The notes under the pieces are model-generated. The model was given only the letters and a program-made list of their open reading frames with translations, did no database searches and was not told where the DNA came from. This document shows positions 40,001 to 52,485 of a DNA stretch of 64,000 nucleotides, piece by piece. The stretch's first letter is position 1; each line of letters begins with the position of its first letter. The DNA comes from Prochilodus magdalenae (taxonomy: Eukaryota > Chordata > Actinopteri > Characiformes > Prochilodontidae): positions 434,001 through 498,000 of the forward strand of contig JAMWET010006933.1 in assembly GCA_024036415.1 (NCBI GenBank), written 5' to 3'. Made by a program: the position numbers and the translations under genes.

Positions 40001-43000
40001 CATGAGAACTGCCTGAGCTGTTAAACCTGTATTATCTTTATAGATCTAGAAACAAGGTCCGAACTGCTTTAGGCCTTGTGAGGCCTTGCTGGTCCAAAAG
40101 GCTTCAGTGGACTTATGACGTGCTAGGACCCTCAATTGCCGCTTGCGGCTATATTTATTATTATTATTATTATTGTTATTATTATAAAAGAACAATCTAT
40201 ACATACCTGAGGCAAAGTGACACGACATGCGCTGGCCTCTATCTGAAGTGCGTCTGCTGTGCACTCCAGTGGTTTCTCTGCTTTCTTAGTTCTGCATACA
40301 AACGCCAACAAACAAACTGCACATGAAAGCCATCCCAAGTTTAACCAACACCATCAATTAAAGGGTAAAACAGCTTATGTAACGCATTACCCTTCTGTAA
40401 CGAACTGTCCAACACTAAGTGTGTCTGGTTCCACAGACAGCACCATGAAGTCATCTGCACGCTGTGGAGAAAGATAAATCTGAAGAACATCTGGAAATAC
40501 CATGTAGGCTAAGCATTTATAAATGTAAGGCTATCCCAGCCTCGTCCCACAGTAGTCGATACTAAGAGTTAAAAAAAAAAAAAAAAACATTTCCATCACT
40601 GCTCCAAAGAAAACAATGGAACATCCATCTACCAATAACATGCAGCACTCACCTTTTTCACAGGGTTCCTGTTATATGTGCTTATTGTAAGCTCCAAGGT
40701 GGAGACCTGCCTGTCCTCCCATTGCTCTGGCTCTGGCGCTACAGGAGGCTCTGAAACATCATAAAAACACAGAGAGTAAAATGACGCACCACAAACACTT
40801 AGATCTTTTTGGGAAATGTTACGAACACAGAGCAACTGTTACCTTCTACGGGAGGGTTCCAGTAGTTGTGAAGTCTGCGATAGATGCGGTGCAGCAGATT
40901 GGGTCTTGCAGGCTTTTCAACAGGCAGATCCGGAGGTCGAGGAACGGGAGGAAGACATGAGAGAGCAGCATGGCGAGTCTGGGGCCAGTCCTGAAATACA
41001 GAAGACAAAACTGAAGACAGCACAGACAATTCAGGGCAAAACTGAAGCTGAAGAAAACGCTCAATATTCTAACATGAGTAAAAGCGTCACAATTAATGCT
41101 CCAAAGCAATATATTTACTGAAAAGCTTTCAGCCGGGGAGAAACTCCTGGCAAATACCCAGAGATCTCCATAGGTTGACCAAGTTACAAAAGGTTATATA
41201 TCTCCCCAACGGGGTATTGTCGCCTTCCATTGGTTAACATGGGAAAAAGAAGTTACAACTCATTGGTGACACCAAATTGTGATATGAATAAACAAAGGAG
41301 TGTTAAAATACATGCATAATTAATAATGAAGAGGAAGGAAACTCAAATATGGTCTTTAGAAACTGAAAGATTTCCAGATGAGTGTGTATGCAACTCCAAG
41401 GTCACTTGAACAATAACTCACAGCCCCAACATAGAGAAAACAGATAAGGCCTACACCTGGGACTGGAGGAGTAGCTAGTTTGTTACACTTCAGATGAATG
41501 GAAGTAGGTGATTTGTGATCGCTTCCGGATGAGTCCACAGTAAAAGTCCACTCAAAATGTATGATTAAGTGCCTAAGCCTTTTAGTATGCGAGTCGGGAT
41601 ATACTATACTGCGAATAAGAGAATGAAGCTTATGGAATACATATGGTATATGTGAGAGGAGATAATCATCTTGACTATATTCTTGACCTCGAAACCGCAC
41701 AACAAATATAGCAGAACTGTTAGCAAAATTAGCTTTCTTGACTGAACGATTCAGTTACATGTTAAAAATGACACGCAAAATAATACCTACCTTTAACGTA
41801 CTAAACCAATGTGCTGCTCTGGTTTTCAATGGACCAAGGTACCAATATCTTGACAAATAAAAGAGGATAAGGAAACGATATTTAAATGAATATATGTATG
41901 TAGTTTTTGGAGTAATTATAGTTGTATATTATATACAGTTCAAGTTAGATAACGTACTTGCTAATGGATGCTGCAATGTCTCGAAAGGAACCCCAACGTA
42001 AACTTATGAGAGCGAAGACTGGTTGATCCTTATCGCTCTGAGGACAGAATAACACAATTAACTTGGCTAGGAGTGATATTGTGCACACAAATGACCTTAC
42101 AGAAAAGCATGCAAACCTTTATCTGAAGGACATCCAGTGGCACTGTTTCCCCTTTGAGTATGGACAGAGTTGCTGAAGTGATGCGCCTGAAAGCCAAATT
42201 TATACGACTCGTGTATTATGGGACAGTATTTTAAATGTGTACAAAACTGTACTAAGACAAGTTAATACTTAATCAACCTCAAAACCACACACCAACAAAT
42301 AACCCAACTATTTATAAACAACATTCCCCAACAAGCAACGATTTCAGGTATTTCATCCTCCTATTTCATTACATCAATACAATCATGTCTCCTCCATGTT
42401 TGGCGGCAGGTATGTTATACTTTCCTTTTGTCTTATGGAAACACAGGGCTGATGTAAAGTTCCAGCTTTGTCTCATCTGTACCAGAAGCATTTTGTTTTG
42501 TTAATATGAATTTTAGCAAATCCCAGTCTGGCTTTTTTAGATTTTCCCCCTCCGCCTGGTTCTTCCACATATCCCATTGTCACTCAAAAAGCAATAGATG
42601 GGGCAGTCATACACTGATGCACCTTAATCTTCAGCTTGTACCTCTTTGGAGGCCTTTCTTAATTTGTCTACCATTCACTCTATTCTTCTGTTTGTTCTGG
42701 GGTCGCGTGCAGTCCACAGAGCTGGCTATGGCTCCCTGGAACTTAAACTTCTCAGTAATATAGTCACAGGAACATCAAGCTGCTAGGAGTCATATAGCCT
42801 TTACCTTTAACATGAGTGTATAGAATTTTCTTTCTGATCTTCTCAGACAACTCTCCCTTGCTTTCTCTGGTCCATGTTTAGTGTGGGCATGCGATGATAC
42901 CAAATAGTAGAGTGAGTACTTCTCCTCTATTTAAATAGGCTGCATGGCTGATTATAGAATTGAATTTGAACAGGAAATATGTGATAATAATTCAGGAAAA

Positions 43001-45837
43001 CGTTTAGGTAAAATATTACTATGATCTATTAATTTAGTATCTTTTCTAGGGAGTGCCAACTAATCTGTACAGGCCATTGTAGAATGTCTTTGTAGAATTA
43101 ACAGAGATTTGGCCCTTTTCACACTAGTTTTGCTTTTCTCCATGGCACACCAAAGACATGCAGTTATACATGAGAAAATTGTTTTCAGGAGGAATAAAAC
43201 ATTGCTTCAATAAACTGTAAGTGTACCAATAAATTCATACAATAAGAAGTTTATGCTTAGTTTAACATGACAACATCAAGAAACATTATGCACATATTAC
43301 ATCATGGCTGTGCAATCAAAGAGTGTGGGTGCTAGACTGGCCTATCTATGAAAACATGTGGCACGTTATAAAGAGCAAAAAACAATAAGAAGGCTTCATA
43401 CAGGAGTACAGCTGAAGACTTTCATAACTAATCAAAGGCAAAAAATTTCTTCAGTCACCAAACCTGTATGAACGTGATGTAACACAGTGGTAAACATGCT
43501 CCTGTTTAAAAGTTAATATACAAAACATAATATAGGTTTCTTGGGGAAAACATCAAATATTATATTGTTCCATAGGTAAATAACCTTAGTAATAGAAAAT
43601 CATATTCCAGTTTCCACATCCGTACATGTTCATATAACATAAATAAATACAGTGAGAGTACAGAATTAGGATTACGTACCTGACTTTGTTGTCAGTAGTT
43701 AGATGCAGACTTTCACTTAGGGAGTTATGCCAGCCCAAAGGAATGAACCCTATGGGCGTCTTACTGAAAGCTTCCTAGGATTAAAACAAAGGAGCACATA
43801 TCTCTTGAAGAGAGATGTATATCAGTGCACATTTGCAACAGCCACAAGCAACTATAGCACCTATACATACCTCATCAGTTCTTCGTAGTAAGCCAGTTAT
43901 CACCTGAACAAAACATAAACCATAAAACATTTTACCAGCCACAAAAGCATGTAAGACAAATATTTCCAGTAAAACTAGACCAGCATGCTGTACCTCCTGC
44001 AGTGTGCCATCTCCCCCAGCCACAATTAGCATGTCTGTCTGCTCCATCAGATCCATTAGCTTTTTCGCCTGCCCCTCATAGTCTGTCTACAGAAGAGCAA
44101 CAATTAATTATTATTCTAATAAACACTAATGAAAAGGACATCACAATAATCAGCTACATCCAGTACCTTTACGATTTTAACCTCCACGCCAGCCAGGTGT
44201 AAAATAGGAGCTGCATTCTTCTCAAACAGACTGTTGGCTTTTCTAATAAAAGAAGACATAAAGGGTTAAAGGAATGAACACTATTTATGTTATTAGTCAT
44301 GTTATATAACATTGTGTAGTGCAGCACTGCATTGCTCAGCCACATCAGTTTGACAGTTTTTGTAAATTTTAATCCAACAACGTCCTGTCACTTTAGTACG
44401 AGGGATGCATCGTTGTTTTCGATATTAACAAAATTAGCTGGATTGGGTATCAGATAATTAGACTGATTTTTGGGGACAATCCCCAATTTAATTTGTTGCC
44501 GTTGCATGCTATGCTGTCAATAGCATGTTTGCAGGGTGCATGTGCAGAAATGCAAATGTGAAGGAATGTCAACATTTCCATATCCTTTTTAAGGAACTGT
44601 CTACAGGCATGGCTGGAGATCATCTTTAAATGAGTCTGTAGCTAAACAGAAAATTCCTTGGATGTACGAGAGGATCTAAAACAACTTGATGCCTGTTTTG
44701 CACATTTCACTCTGGACAGTTTCATGACATCAAGGTTTGAAGGGCAATTAACTAACATCACAAACCCAACAGCGACCTGCAAGCAGCAGTGATGCTGTGT
44801 GATGTTATCCACTTTTTGACTTCTAAAGCAAATCACCTTAAAGTTTAATTGAGAGCAGCAACTTTAATTTACTTTGTGTTGATGCCGAGCTTCATTTAAG
44901 TTACTTTGCATGTAGTTGTATTTTAGTGGAACATATTATTGAATACATTTAGGACAGTGTATTCAATATTTAGCCATCAATTTCTGTTTAAGGTATTCTG
45001 CTGCTGTAGATGTAGTAATGGCTTAATTTTTTATTCTGGTTTAAGTCCTGTAATGAACACGAATAAAACAGTTTCCCTAGCAAACGACCCCTGTTTGGGA
45101 GTGCAGCAATAAGAGATGCCAAGAAACTCTCACCCATTGCATGCTGCAGGATTTAGGATTACTGTTGCTTTCTTCAGAGGCTCCTGAGGTCCGATTAGTT
45201 TCCGACCAAATTCCTGTACATACACACCAGGCAAATAACCATCATTTAACCTTTCCATTAACCTTTTGAGCACCAACATCATGCACATTACTCCATAACA
45301 CTAACCACACACATGCTGCATAGGCTAGAAAGAATCCACGATGCATGCAGGTCAGAAAACAAATCTGAAGCAAAACCCGTTCTTACCCTGGCCTCCTCGC
45401 AGGCCTCTCTCCTAAGAACGTTATCACTGTGGAATGAAACATAACTCAGCTGTATTACTACTTGCTTATGGAACCGTAGTTAAACACCTACAACCTGACG
45501 TCATGCCACACTGCATCTAAAAGACCCCATAACACAAACGTTTAAAGTCATGCACAAAACAGTAATGGCCAAGTACTACCTCAACCTAATAATCTTCACC
45601 TTACCTACCATTGAGTGGATTATTCAGGGCCATCATAAATTTTATACTAAATACCAATATGAATATTTAAGGTCATAATTAGATCGAGATCAAGCTATAA
45701 TGAAAATGTCCTCTAAGGTTGACTAACCAGTGCTTTCCGTAAAACCAGTAACCACCATAAGACAGAACACAAGCGGCAAAAGTGGACTTCTTCCAGTGAT
45801 TCCGTAGAGTCCGAAACACCTTCATCACTCGGCCCAT
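37019..45837 (-). CDS. agk: Acylglycerol kinase, mitochondrial
   Basis: Fifteen minus-strand coding exons are 45728-45837, 45387-45426, 45134-45213, 44167-44242, 43994-44086, 43871-43903, 43680-43774, 42117-42186, 41958-42037, 41791-41848, 40843-40990, 40653-40750, 40391-40461, 40207-40291 and 37019-37150. The joined frame is 422 residues, the same as human AGK. Agk phosphorylates mono- and diacylglycerol and is a subunit of the TIM22 inner-membrane import complex. Seen: N-terminal [11 protein letters not shown] before a hydrophobic stretch and [23 protein letters not shown], the nucleotide-binding [47 protein letters not shown] and the C-terminal [18 protein letters not shown]. The first ATG (45835-45837) adds MGRV before a second ATG, and either could be used. 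The 33-base exon 6 is very short. A 2.7 kb repeat lies in the last intron. Confidence 0.95.
37476..40131. mobile_element. 2.66 kb repeat element bounded by 12-bp inverted ends
   Basis: GGGTCCTAGCAC at 37476-37487 is repeated inverted as GTGCTAGGACCC at 40120-40131. Flanks are ATT/TTA-rich on both sides. The interior has a (CTT)n tract at about 37520-37545, repeated short blocks reading GGGGGCGCTATA or GGTGGCGCTATT, and two tandem units of about 651 bases. No transposase is recognisable, so it looks like a non-autonomous DNA element of a kind abundant in fish genomes. I cannot assign a superfamily. It lies between the last two coding exons of agk. Confidence 0.7.
38324..39610. repeat. Two tandem copies of a roughly 651-base unit
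   Basis: GGCGCTATTTTGGA recurs at 38324 and 38975. Following blocks such as AACTAGTCCCTGGATTTTGA and TTTAGGGGGCGCTATA recur at the same spacing. The copies are highly similar with scattered substitutions. Both lie inside the larger inverted-repeat element. Confidence 0.85.
40150..40187 (+). repeat. (ATT)n microsatellite at the right flank of the repeat element
   Basis: Imperfect TTA/TTG units follow the GCTTGCGGCTATATTTA end segment, between the element and agk coding exon 14. Confidence 0.85.
42360..43090. repeat. Possible decayed interspersed repeat in an agk intron
   Basis: The interval has long pyrimidine-rich runs and phrases such as TGGTCCATGTTTAGTGTGG that look like ones repeated in fish genomes. 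No frame, inverted end or target duplication could be shown, so this is a weak call without a family name. Confidence 0.25.
44260..45120. other. agk intron with no recognised feature
   Basis: Between coding exons 3 and 4 of agk. I see no exon, RNA gene or named repeat. The open frame in this stretch has no family resemblance. Confidence 0.5.
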
Positions 45838-46546
45838 TGTCCTGGTACAAACAGCTACCTATCTACCAAGAGAAACATACAAATGAAGCTTCTAAAACCA
45901 AAGGAGAAAGTACAAATGTTCAGGCTGCAGGGTTGACTTCCAGTCAGCCACTGACATTCTTCTCACAGCGTGATGACCGGTGTACCAGAAAATTATGTCC
46001 TCAACAAAAGGGAGTTCTCGAAATCAGTTCCAGTTGTAATTTATTTTTATTTGTGTGAAAAAAAAGAAAAAAGTTATATCATTGTACTGATTATTTATAC
46101 ATGGTTTTTGCAGAATGTACATATTAAGCAATTGTTGTGAATTCTCTAGTTAACGTCAGGGGAACGAAATTTGGGACGGACCGGTCCGGGCATGCGCTGA
46201 ACTGTAAACAGACATGAGTCTTCTACGGACTTCGGCGAAATTGCCTGACAGACATCTGCATGAATAGGCTTATGCCAGTCCGTCACTTACAGAAGTTACG
46301 GTATCTATTCTAAGATGTTCATTATTGATGTAGAAGTGTTGTTTCAGCAACTGTTAGCCAAAGTTTATCCTTGTGGCCTCGCTGGAGTTTTCATTTACCT
46401 CAAATAACAGCTAGCGAACAGCAAGCTAAAGCCACAATATTCTATCAACGTTGCACATACTTAGCCAGCTAACAGCTCAGCCCGAACGCAGCTTGTTGGT
46501 CTTGATAACACCGTTCCTGTTTTCTGTGTTTATTTCCCAGTTAGAA
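45838..46546. promoter_or_regulatory. Divergent promoter interval between agk and ighmbp2
   Basis: The two ATGs are 709 bases apart and face away from each other. An acceptor-like TTTCCCAG ends at 46540, seven bases before the ighmbp2 ATG, so ighmbp2 may have a separate leader exon. The segment at 46,150-46,270 is locally CpG-rich and is the most promoter-like part. No specific factor sites are claimed. Confidence 0.5.
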
Positions 46547-49500
46547 ATGGAGGTTGAAAGCTTTGTTTCCAGGACCCTCGAACTCTTACAAGAGGAGAGA
46601 GAGGCTGAGATCGAAGAAACAAGGTATTGCAAGACTTGCTCCTCTTATTGGGCCTTTCTTGTTTGCTCATAGACGTCCTGTTATTATGAAATGGTATAAA
46701 CCCTTACACTTTTAAGGGGAGCGACTGAAACATTGTATTTGCAGGACATGGCAGCAGAATCTGTCCCTGAAAAATCTACAACAGAAAGGAGTATGCCTGC
46801 TGAAGCTTCAGATTGGAAGTCAGAGGACTGGGATGCATGGGAGACTTCTAGTTTCTTTCGAGCCCAGGAAAAGTGTAGGACCCTCTGTTCTTCCCAGCAA
46901 CAGTTTTGGACCTGGTAAGATCTTCTAATTCTGAAAGTGTCATCTTAAAGAGAATGGAAAAATATGCATAATTCAGTCAGTGTAAACGGAGACATTCAGA
47001 GTGGTATCATGCAGAATGGTGCATTGTATAGAAACCTACTGACTCTTTACAGTGGGGATGATGGGAACTGCGTTTTATAATATCTAATCTTTAACAAACA
47101 GTAAACCTGCCTATGTCTAAGTTTTTGGATGTAATCTTGGTAATATGCACTATACATTTTCTTTGAGTACAATTTTGCCCTACAAAACCCTGCATGTATC
47201 CTCACCCAGCATTGTTTCTTAACAAATACTATAAAGAACAATTACTCTTATTATATTTGTAAGTGTTTTAGGCGCCTGGTTGCTCTCCACCCCTGTGAAC
47301 AACTGTGACTGTAGACCTAGGCATGTGTGTGAATACTACTCTAATCACCCTTTTCTTTTTTGCTTTTTTTTCAAGGTGATATTGTGGGTCTTTTTGAATC
47401 AGAAGGATGTAGTCAACCTAATCAGCTCTGCTCAGGTGTGGTGACTCGTGTGACGCAGGCATCAATAACAGTTGCTTTTGATGATACTCAGGATGGTGTC
47501 AGTTTGGAAAGTTATGGATTGTACAATATTATGAAGCTTGCAAACGATGTCACCTACAAACGATTAACTCAGTAAGTTGATCATTTGCTTGTTGATTAAT
47601 CTCATTCCTCTTCTATTGCCGTTTGTCATAACACATCAGCCTCGATAGCACTGCATTCACTATGTAATATACAGGATTCTGTTTACTGACTCAAAAACAT
47701 TGTATGTGTCATGTTCACAGTGCTTTGAATTCTTTAAATGGATATAGAAGTGGTCCTGCAGCCCATCTTATAAGTGTACTGTTTGGGTACACTGAGCCTG
47801 GAGCCCTGTCACATCAAAGTAAGAGTGTGTTCAGACCTGTTAATAAGTGTATTAGATTAAGTATTAATGAAGATTTTACGTTGGCAAATATGGCACATAC
47901 AATCAGAAAACAGGATTACTGTACTTGGCTCCATGTTTTACCTTTTCAGGTACCTTAGAGTGGATTAATAGTGGATTAGATAGTTCTCAGAAGGAGGCTG
48001 TGTGCTTTGCACTGTCTCAGAAAGACATTGCCATCATACATGGACCACCAGGAACTGGAAAAACCACAACAGTAGTTGAAGTTATCCTACAAGCAGTAAA
48101 ACAAGGACAGAAGGTACTTCTGAGTGGAAGATTTTAATCTTGGTTCCCTGTGTGTATTTATCACATTTACCACGTTCACGTGACCACGTTCGGTATGGTA
48201 CAATTTACCAATATCTTCCTACGTTTTTTTCTTATATATATATATATCTTGAGAAAAGTCATAAGAAAAAGTCTGCATGAGATTCATGATGTGTTCTTAA
48301 ACTGCAGAATTGTTTAGTGAACTGAAGAATGATTAGTGAACAAAGGCCAATGTCCTTGCTCTCTTTGGGTGGGTGTGCTAGCCAACGTGGACATCTGTTC
48401 CTTGCTTTTACAGATTTCAGTTACCTTTGCTTCCAGGTGTGTTTTAAATGTTGGTGTCATTAGCAGTACAAAGCTGTGTTGGCACTTTGCCTTTGTTCTC
48501 CGAGCTTGGTAGCCTTATGTGATGGGGTAGACCTAGCTTACATGTGGAATTGGGAAGAAATTGGGGAGAAAACTAGTAAATCTAAAACTGCTATACAAAC
48601 CAGTGACAATGTCTATCATGAATGTGTGACAACGCATTAAGGAGATTGGACATTTTGTCAATTATGACCTCTAGTAAAACTATATTCGTTAAACACCAAC
48701 ATGTCCCTGCAGGTTCTGTGCTGTGCTCCCTCCAACGTGGCGGTGGATAATTTGGTGGAGCGTCTGGCAAAGAGCAAGGCTAAGGTCCTAAGATTGGGAC
48801 ATCCAGCCCGTCTACTGGAGTCAGTCCAGAAACATTCACTGGATGCGGTGGTTGCGCAGAGTGACAACAGCAACATTATCGCAGATGTCCGTAAAGACAT
48901 GGATAAAGCCTTTGTAAGATTTTATTCTTCAGTCACACCCTAAATATAATGTTTCTCATTTTTTACCCTTTTCTATTATGCAAACAGCATAACTGTCTTC
49001 ATAGTTAATTCATACCACTGACTGAATTGATTTATTTTTGTTGAGATGTTGCAAAAGGTTAAAAACAACTTAACAATCTGTTGGTATGGTCTCAGAGTCA
49101 GATAAAAAAGGTGCATGACAAAGGACAACGAAGCAGCCTGAGGCGAGAAATTGGGGAACTTCGAAAGGAGCTGAAGTCCAGGGAACAGATGGCCATCACA
49201 CAAATCCTAAAAAGGGCCAGTGTCATTCTGGCAACCAACACTGGTGAGCAGTCTTTTTGTTTGTTGTTTTTTTACTTTTTTTTCTATTTTGCCTTAGCCA
49301 TTCATTTGTTTATTTTTTTAATAACCAACATTTAAAACAGCCTTTAAAACTTTTCATGTAAATAAGTCAGTCATAGCCGGTGTTATACTGAAATAACATT
49401 GGAAGCAATTGTCTTATGCAGGAGCCAGTGATGATGGTCCACTGAAGTATTTGCCCAGTGAGCATTTTGACCTGGTGGTGATAGACGAATGCGCTCAAGC

Positions 49501-52485
49501 ACTGGAGAGCAGCTGTTGGATTGCACTGCTCAAAGCACGCAAGTGCATTTTGGCAGGGGACTATAAACAGCTGCCCCCCACAATCAAATCCCAGAAGTAA
49601 ACAGAAAAAAATATATACTTTTTTTTTTTTTTTTTTTTTAACATAACATACATATAATATCCGTGTTTATTAGTATGAAGATATAAAAAGGACCTTATAA
49701 TTTCATGATGAGAATATTTATTATAAGAGAAGACAAAGACCTTTTTTATCACATTGTAACTGTTTCACAGTGCTGCAGCTAAAGGTCTCTCTGTGAGTTT
49801 GATGGAGCGGCTGATTCAGAAGTATGGAGACTCAGTGGTTCGAATGCTGACCACTCAGTACCGTATGAACAATGCCATCATGCAATGGGCTTCAGAGCAG
49901 ATGTACCAAGGAAGGCTGACTGCACATCCTTCAGTGGAGAAGCATTTGTTGAGGTATACCTTTATCTTTTTCAGCTGGACATACATTTTTAATGGCACTG
50001 GAGTGGCAGCAATTTATTGTTTTAGACAGGATCTGAAGTCTTTGTTGCCTTCTTAAATTTGTTGTAACATTTTTTTGTGTCAGAGACTTGGCTGGTGTAG
50101 CAGATCTTGAGGAGACCAGCATGCCTCTGCTTCTCATTGACACAGCTGGTTGTGGTCTGAACGAAATGGAGGACACAGATGAGCAGTCTAAAGGCAATCA
50201 AGGTCAGTCAGGTTTTCTGCATTTTTCCCTATTTCTCTATTTTCTCTAAATGCTGTCCAAAACAGCATTTAGAAGGGGAGCATTCAGGTGCAGGAGATTA
50301 CACCACACTTAAGGACCAACAAGTTGTCTCTAGATATGTATTCTCAGCAGAAAATCACATCTGACAACTCACTAACCTGACTGACCTATAATAAATATAA
50401 TTTAAAATATAAAAAATATTGAATAGTTTTAAACCAGTTGAATAGTTTTACCAATGATCTGTATAGATTAAACATAATCATTTGGTATGCAGTGTCAGCC
50501 TTTTTGTTTTAACAACACCTACAGGTGAAGTCGACATAGTTGCACTTCATGTGAAAGCCTTGACTGCGGCTGGCGTCCAGGCAAAAGACATTGCGGTTAT
50601 TGCACCTTATAACCTACAGGTAGATGATACCTTTTAAGACTTTTCCTTTGAGGAGGAAAAGCAGATTTGTTAAAAGACATTGCACATTTTTCATTAAGAG
50701 GAATTCACTAACTACAGTTTATGTTTTAGGTAGATCTTTTGAGACAGAAACTCTCAAATGAACACTCTGATCTGGAGATCAAGTCTGTGGATGGCTTTCA
50801 AGGCAGAGAAAAGGAGGCAGTGCTGCTGTCCTTGGTTAGATCAAACAGAAAAGGTGACCTTTGTGCAACGACTTAAAAATACTAAGGATGGGGGTTGTCT
50901 ATCTGTCTAATTACTTATTTGAATTGACTTTGTTTTTGGTCCCTCAGGCGAGGTTGGGTTTCTTGCAGAGGACAGAAGGATCAATGTGGCAGTAACACGT
51001 GCCAGACGTCAGCTAATGGTGGTGTGTGATTCTCAAACTGTCCGAAACCATGACTTTCTTAGATCTCTTGTTGACTATATGTCTGAGCACGGAGAGGTCC
51101 GTACAGCTTTTGAGTACCTGGAGGACTTGGTTCCTGAAAACTACAGCCGTGACCACAAAGACACACAGACTAATGTGAAAGATAATTCAACCAAACCGAA
51201 GACAAAAAAACAGCAAACCAAGACGGGAGAGTCCAAGCAGAAGAGCGTCTTGGAGAATAAAGGGAAGGGAGATCATCAGCCCAAATCTAATACCCAAGAA
51301 CTCAGTAGAAAGAAGACATCAAGCCATCCCAAATCCAAAACGGATGACCAAACGGATTCTCTGGTTATTAAGGAGGATATAAGGCAAAAGTTGATTGTGT
51401 TCCTGGGTGATGAGAACAAGAATGAGCTTCTGTTTCCTTCCTCTCTGAGCTCTCATGAACGTTTACTGGTCCACCAGCTCTCAGAAGAGCTGGGACTGAA
51501 GCATGTGAGCCAAGGAGTGGGGAAACAACGCCGCATTACAGTTTCCAAGCAAGTGTCAGGCCCTGTGGAGCCGGTAGACATAACATCTGAAGAACCAGCA
51601 GAGGTATTGGAGTCCACTAAATCAGAAATCCCGACTCAAGAGAAGCTGCTGGAGAAGGATCCTGAAGGGCAACCACTAAAGCCTTCTGTAGATTTGAAAA
51701 GCTTGCATATGGAGCGCATGCGCCGAGAGCAGGAAAAACGGAAGGAAAGAAATCTGAGTAAAAAATTGGAGACAGATCTGAAAGTCAATAATGGCCAGTC
51801 TGTAAAGAAGAACAAAGGTGTAGCCAAAGGTTTGTGGTCTTCTAGCTCTGTCATCTCATTGTGACTGCTAAAAGTGTGATGAAGACACATTGAGTATTGC
51901 TTCGTTTTTTCCACAGGAAAGGGAAAAATGAAAGCAGGATCTGTGGACATAGCTGCAGCTGCTACAGCTGATGACGATTTTGAAGCGCTCATTGATGCTG
52001 TGGTGAAAGCAGATAGCGTGTGTGGCTTTGTGAAGTGTAAAGCCAGTGTGCTCACACTGGGGCAGCTGTGTCTCCATTGTAACAGACAGTACTGTCTGAG
52101 TCACCACATACCCGAGGTAACTCAGTGTACACTTTTCCTTTTTCCAAAGGAATATGTCACCCAACTGAAGGCCGAGCATAATGAGAACTAAAATGATAAA
52201 TGATGTTGCAGCAGGTCTCAGCTAGACTTTAATAACCAATAGCTAGCTTCAGTTCATATTTACAGTGAGTATTGTATTGTCTTATAGGTCCATGGATGTG
52301 GAGACAAAGCAAAGGCCCAGGCTCGCATGAGAATAAGCAAAGAGGGAGTGCTATATGCTGGGAGCGGTCAGAAGGACAAGTCTGTGGATCCAAACAAGAA
52401 GGCCTACCTGCATCGGAAACTAGACTCAAAATTGAAAGACATGGCATCCCAAAGAAAAACTAAATCAAAGGATAAAGAACACTGA
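46547..52485 (+). CDS. ighmbp2: Immunoglobulin mu DNA-binding protein 2, ATP-dependent 5'-3' helicase
   Basis: Fifteen plus-strand exons are 46547-46623, 46745-46914, 47376-47571, 47721-47818, 47950-48113, 48713-48913, 49096-49243, 49422-49596, 49771-49953, 50084-50202, 50525-50619, 50730-50853, 50948-51829, 51917-52116 and 52288-52485. The joined frame is 1009 residues (human 993). It is an Upf1-like superfamily 1 RNA/DNA helicase that associates with ribosomes and tRNA factors. Seen in order: Walker A GPPGTGKT (212-219), [14 protein letters not shown], Walker B-type [31 protein letters not shown] and [10 protein letters not shown] Lys/Gln-rich linker and an R3H domain (about 735-800) follow, then a C-terminal AN1-type zinc finger with [15 protein letters not shown] and HGCG. 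Exon 13 (882 bases) carries motif VI, the linker and R3H. Poly(A) signal AATAAA lies at 52542-52547. Confidence 0.96.
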
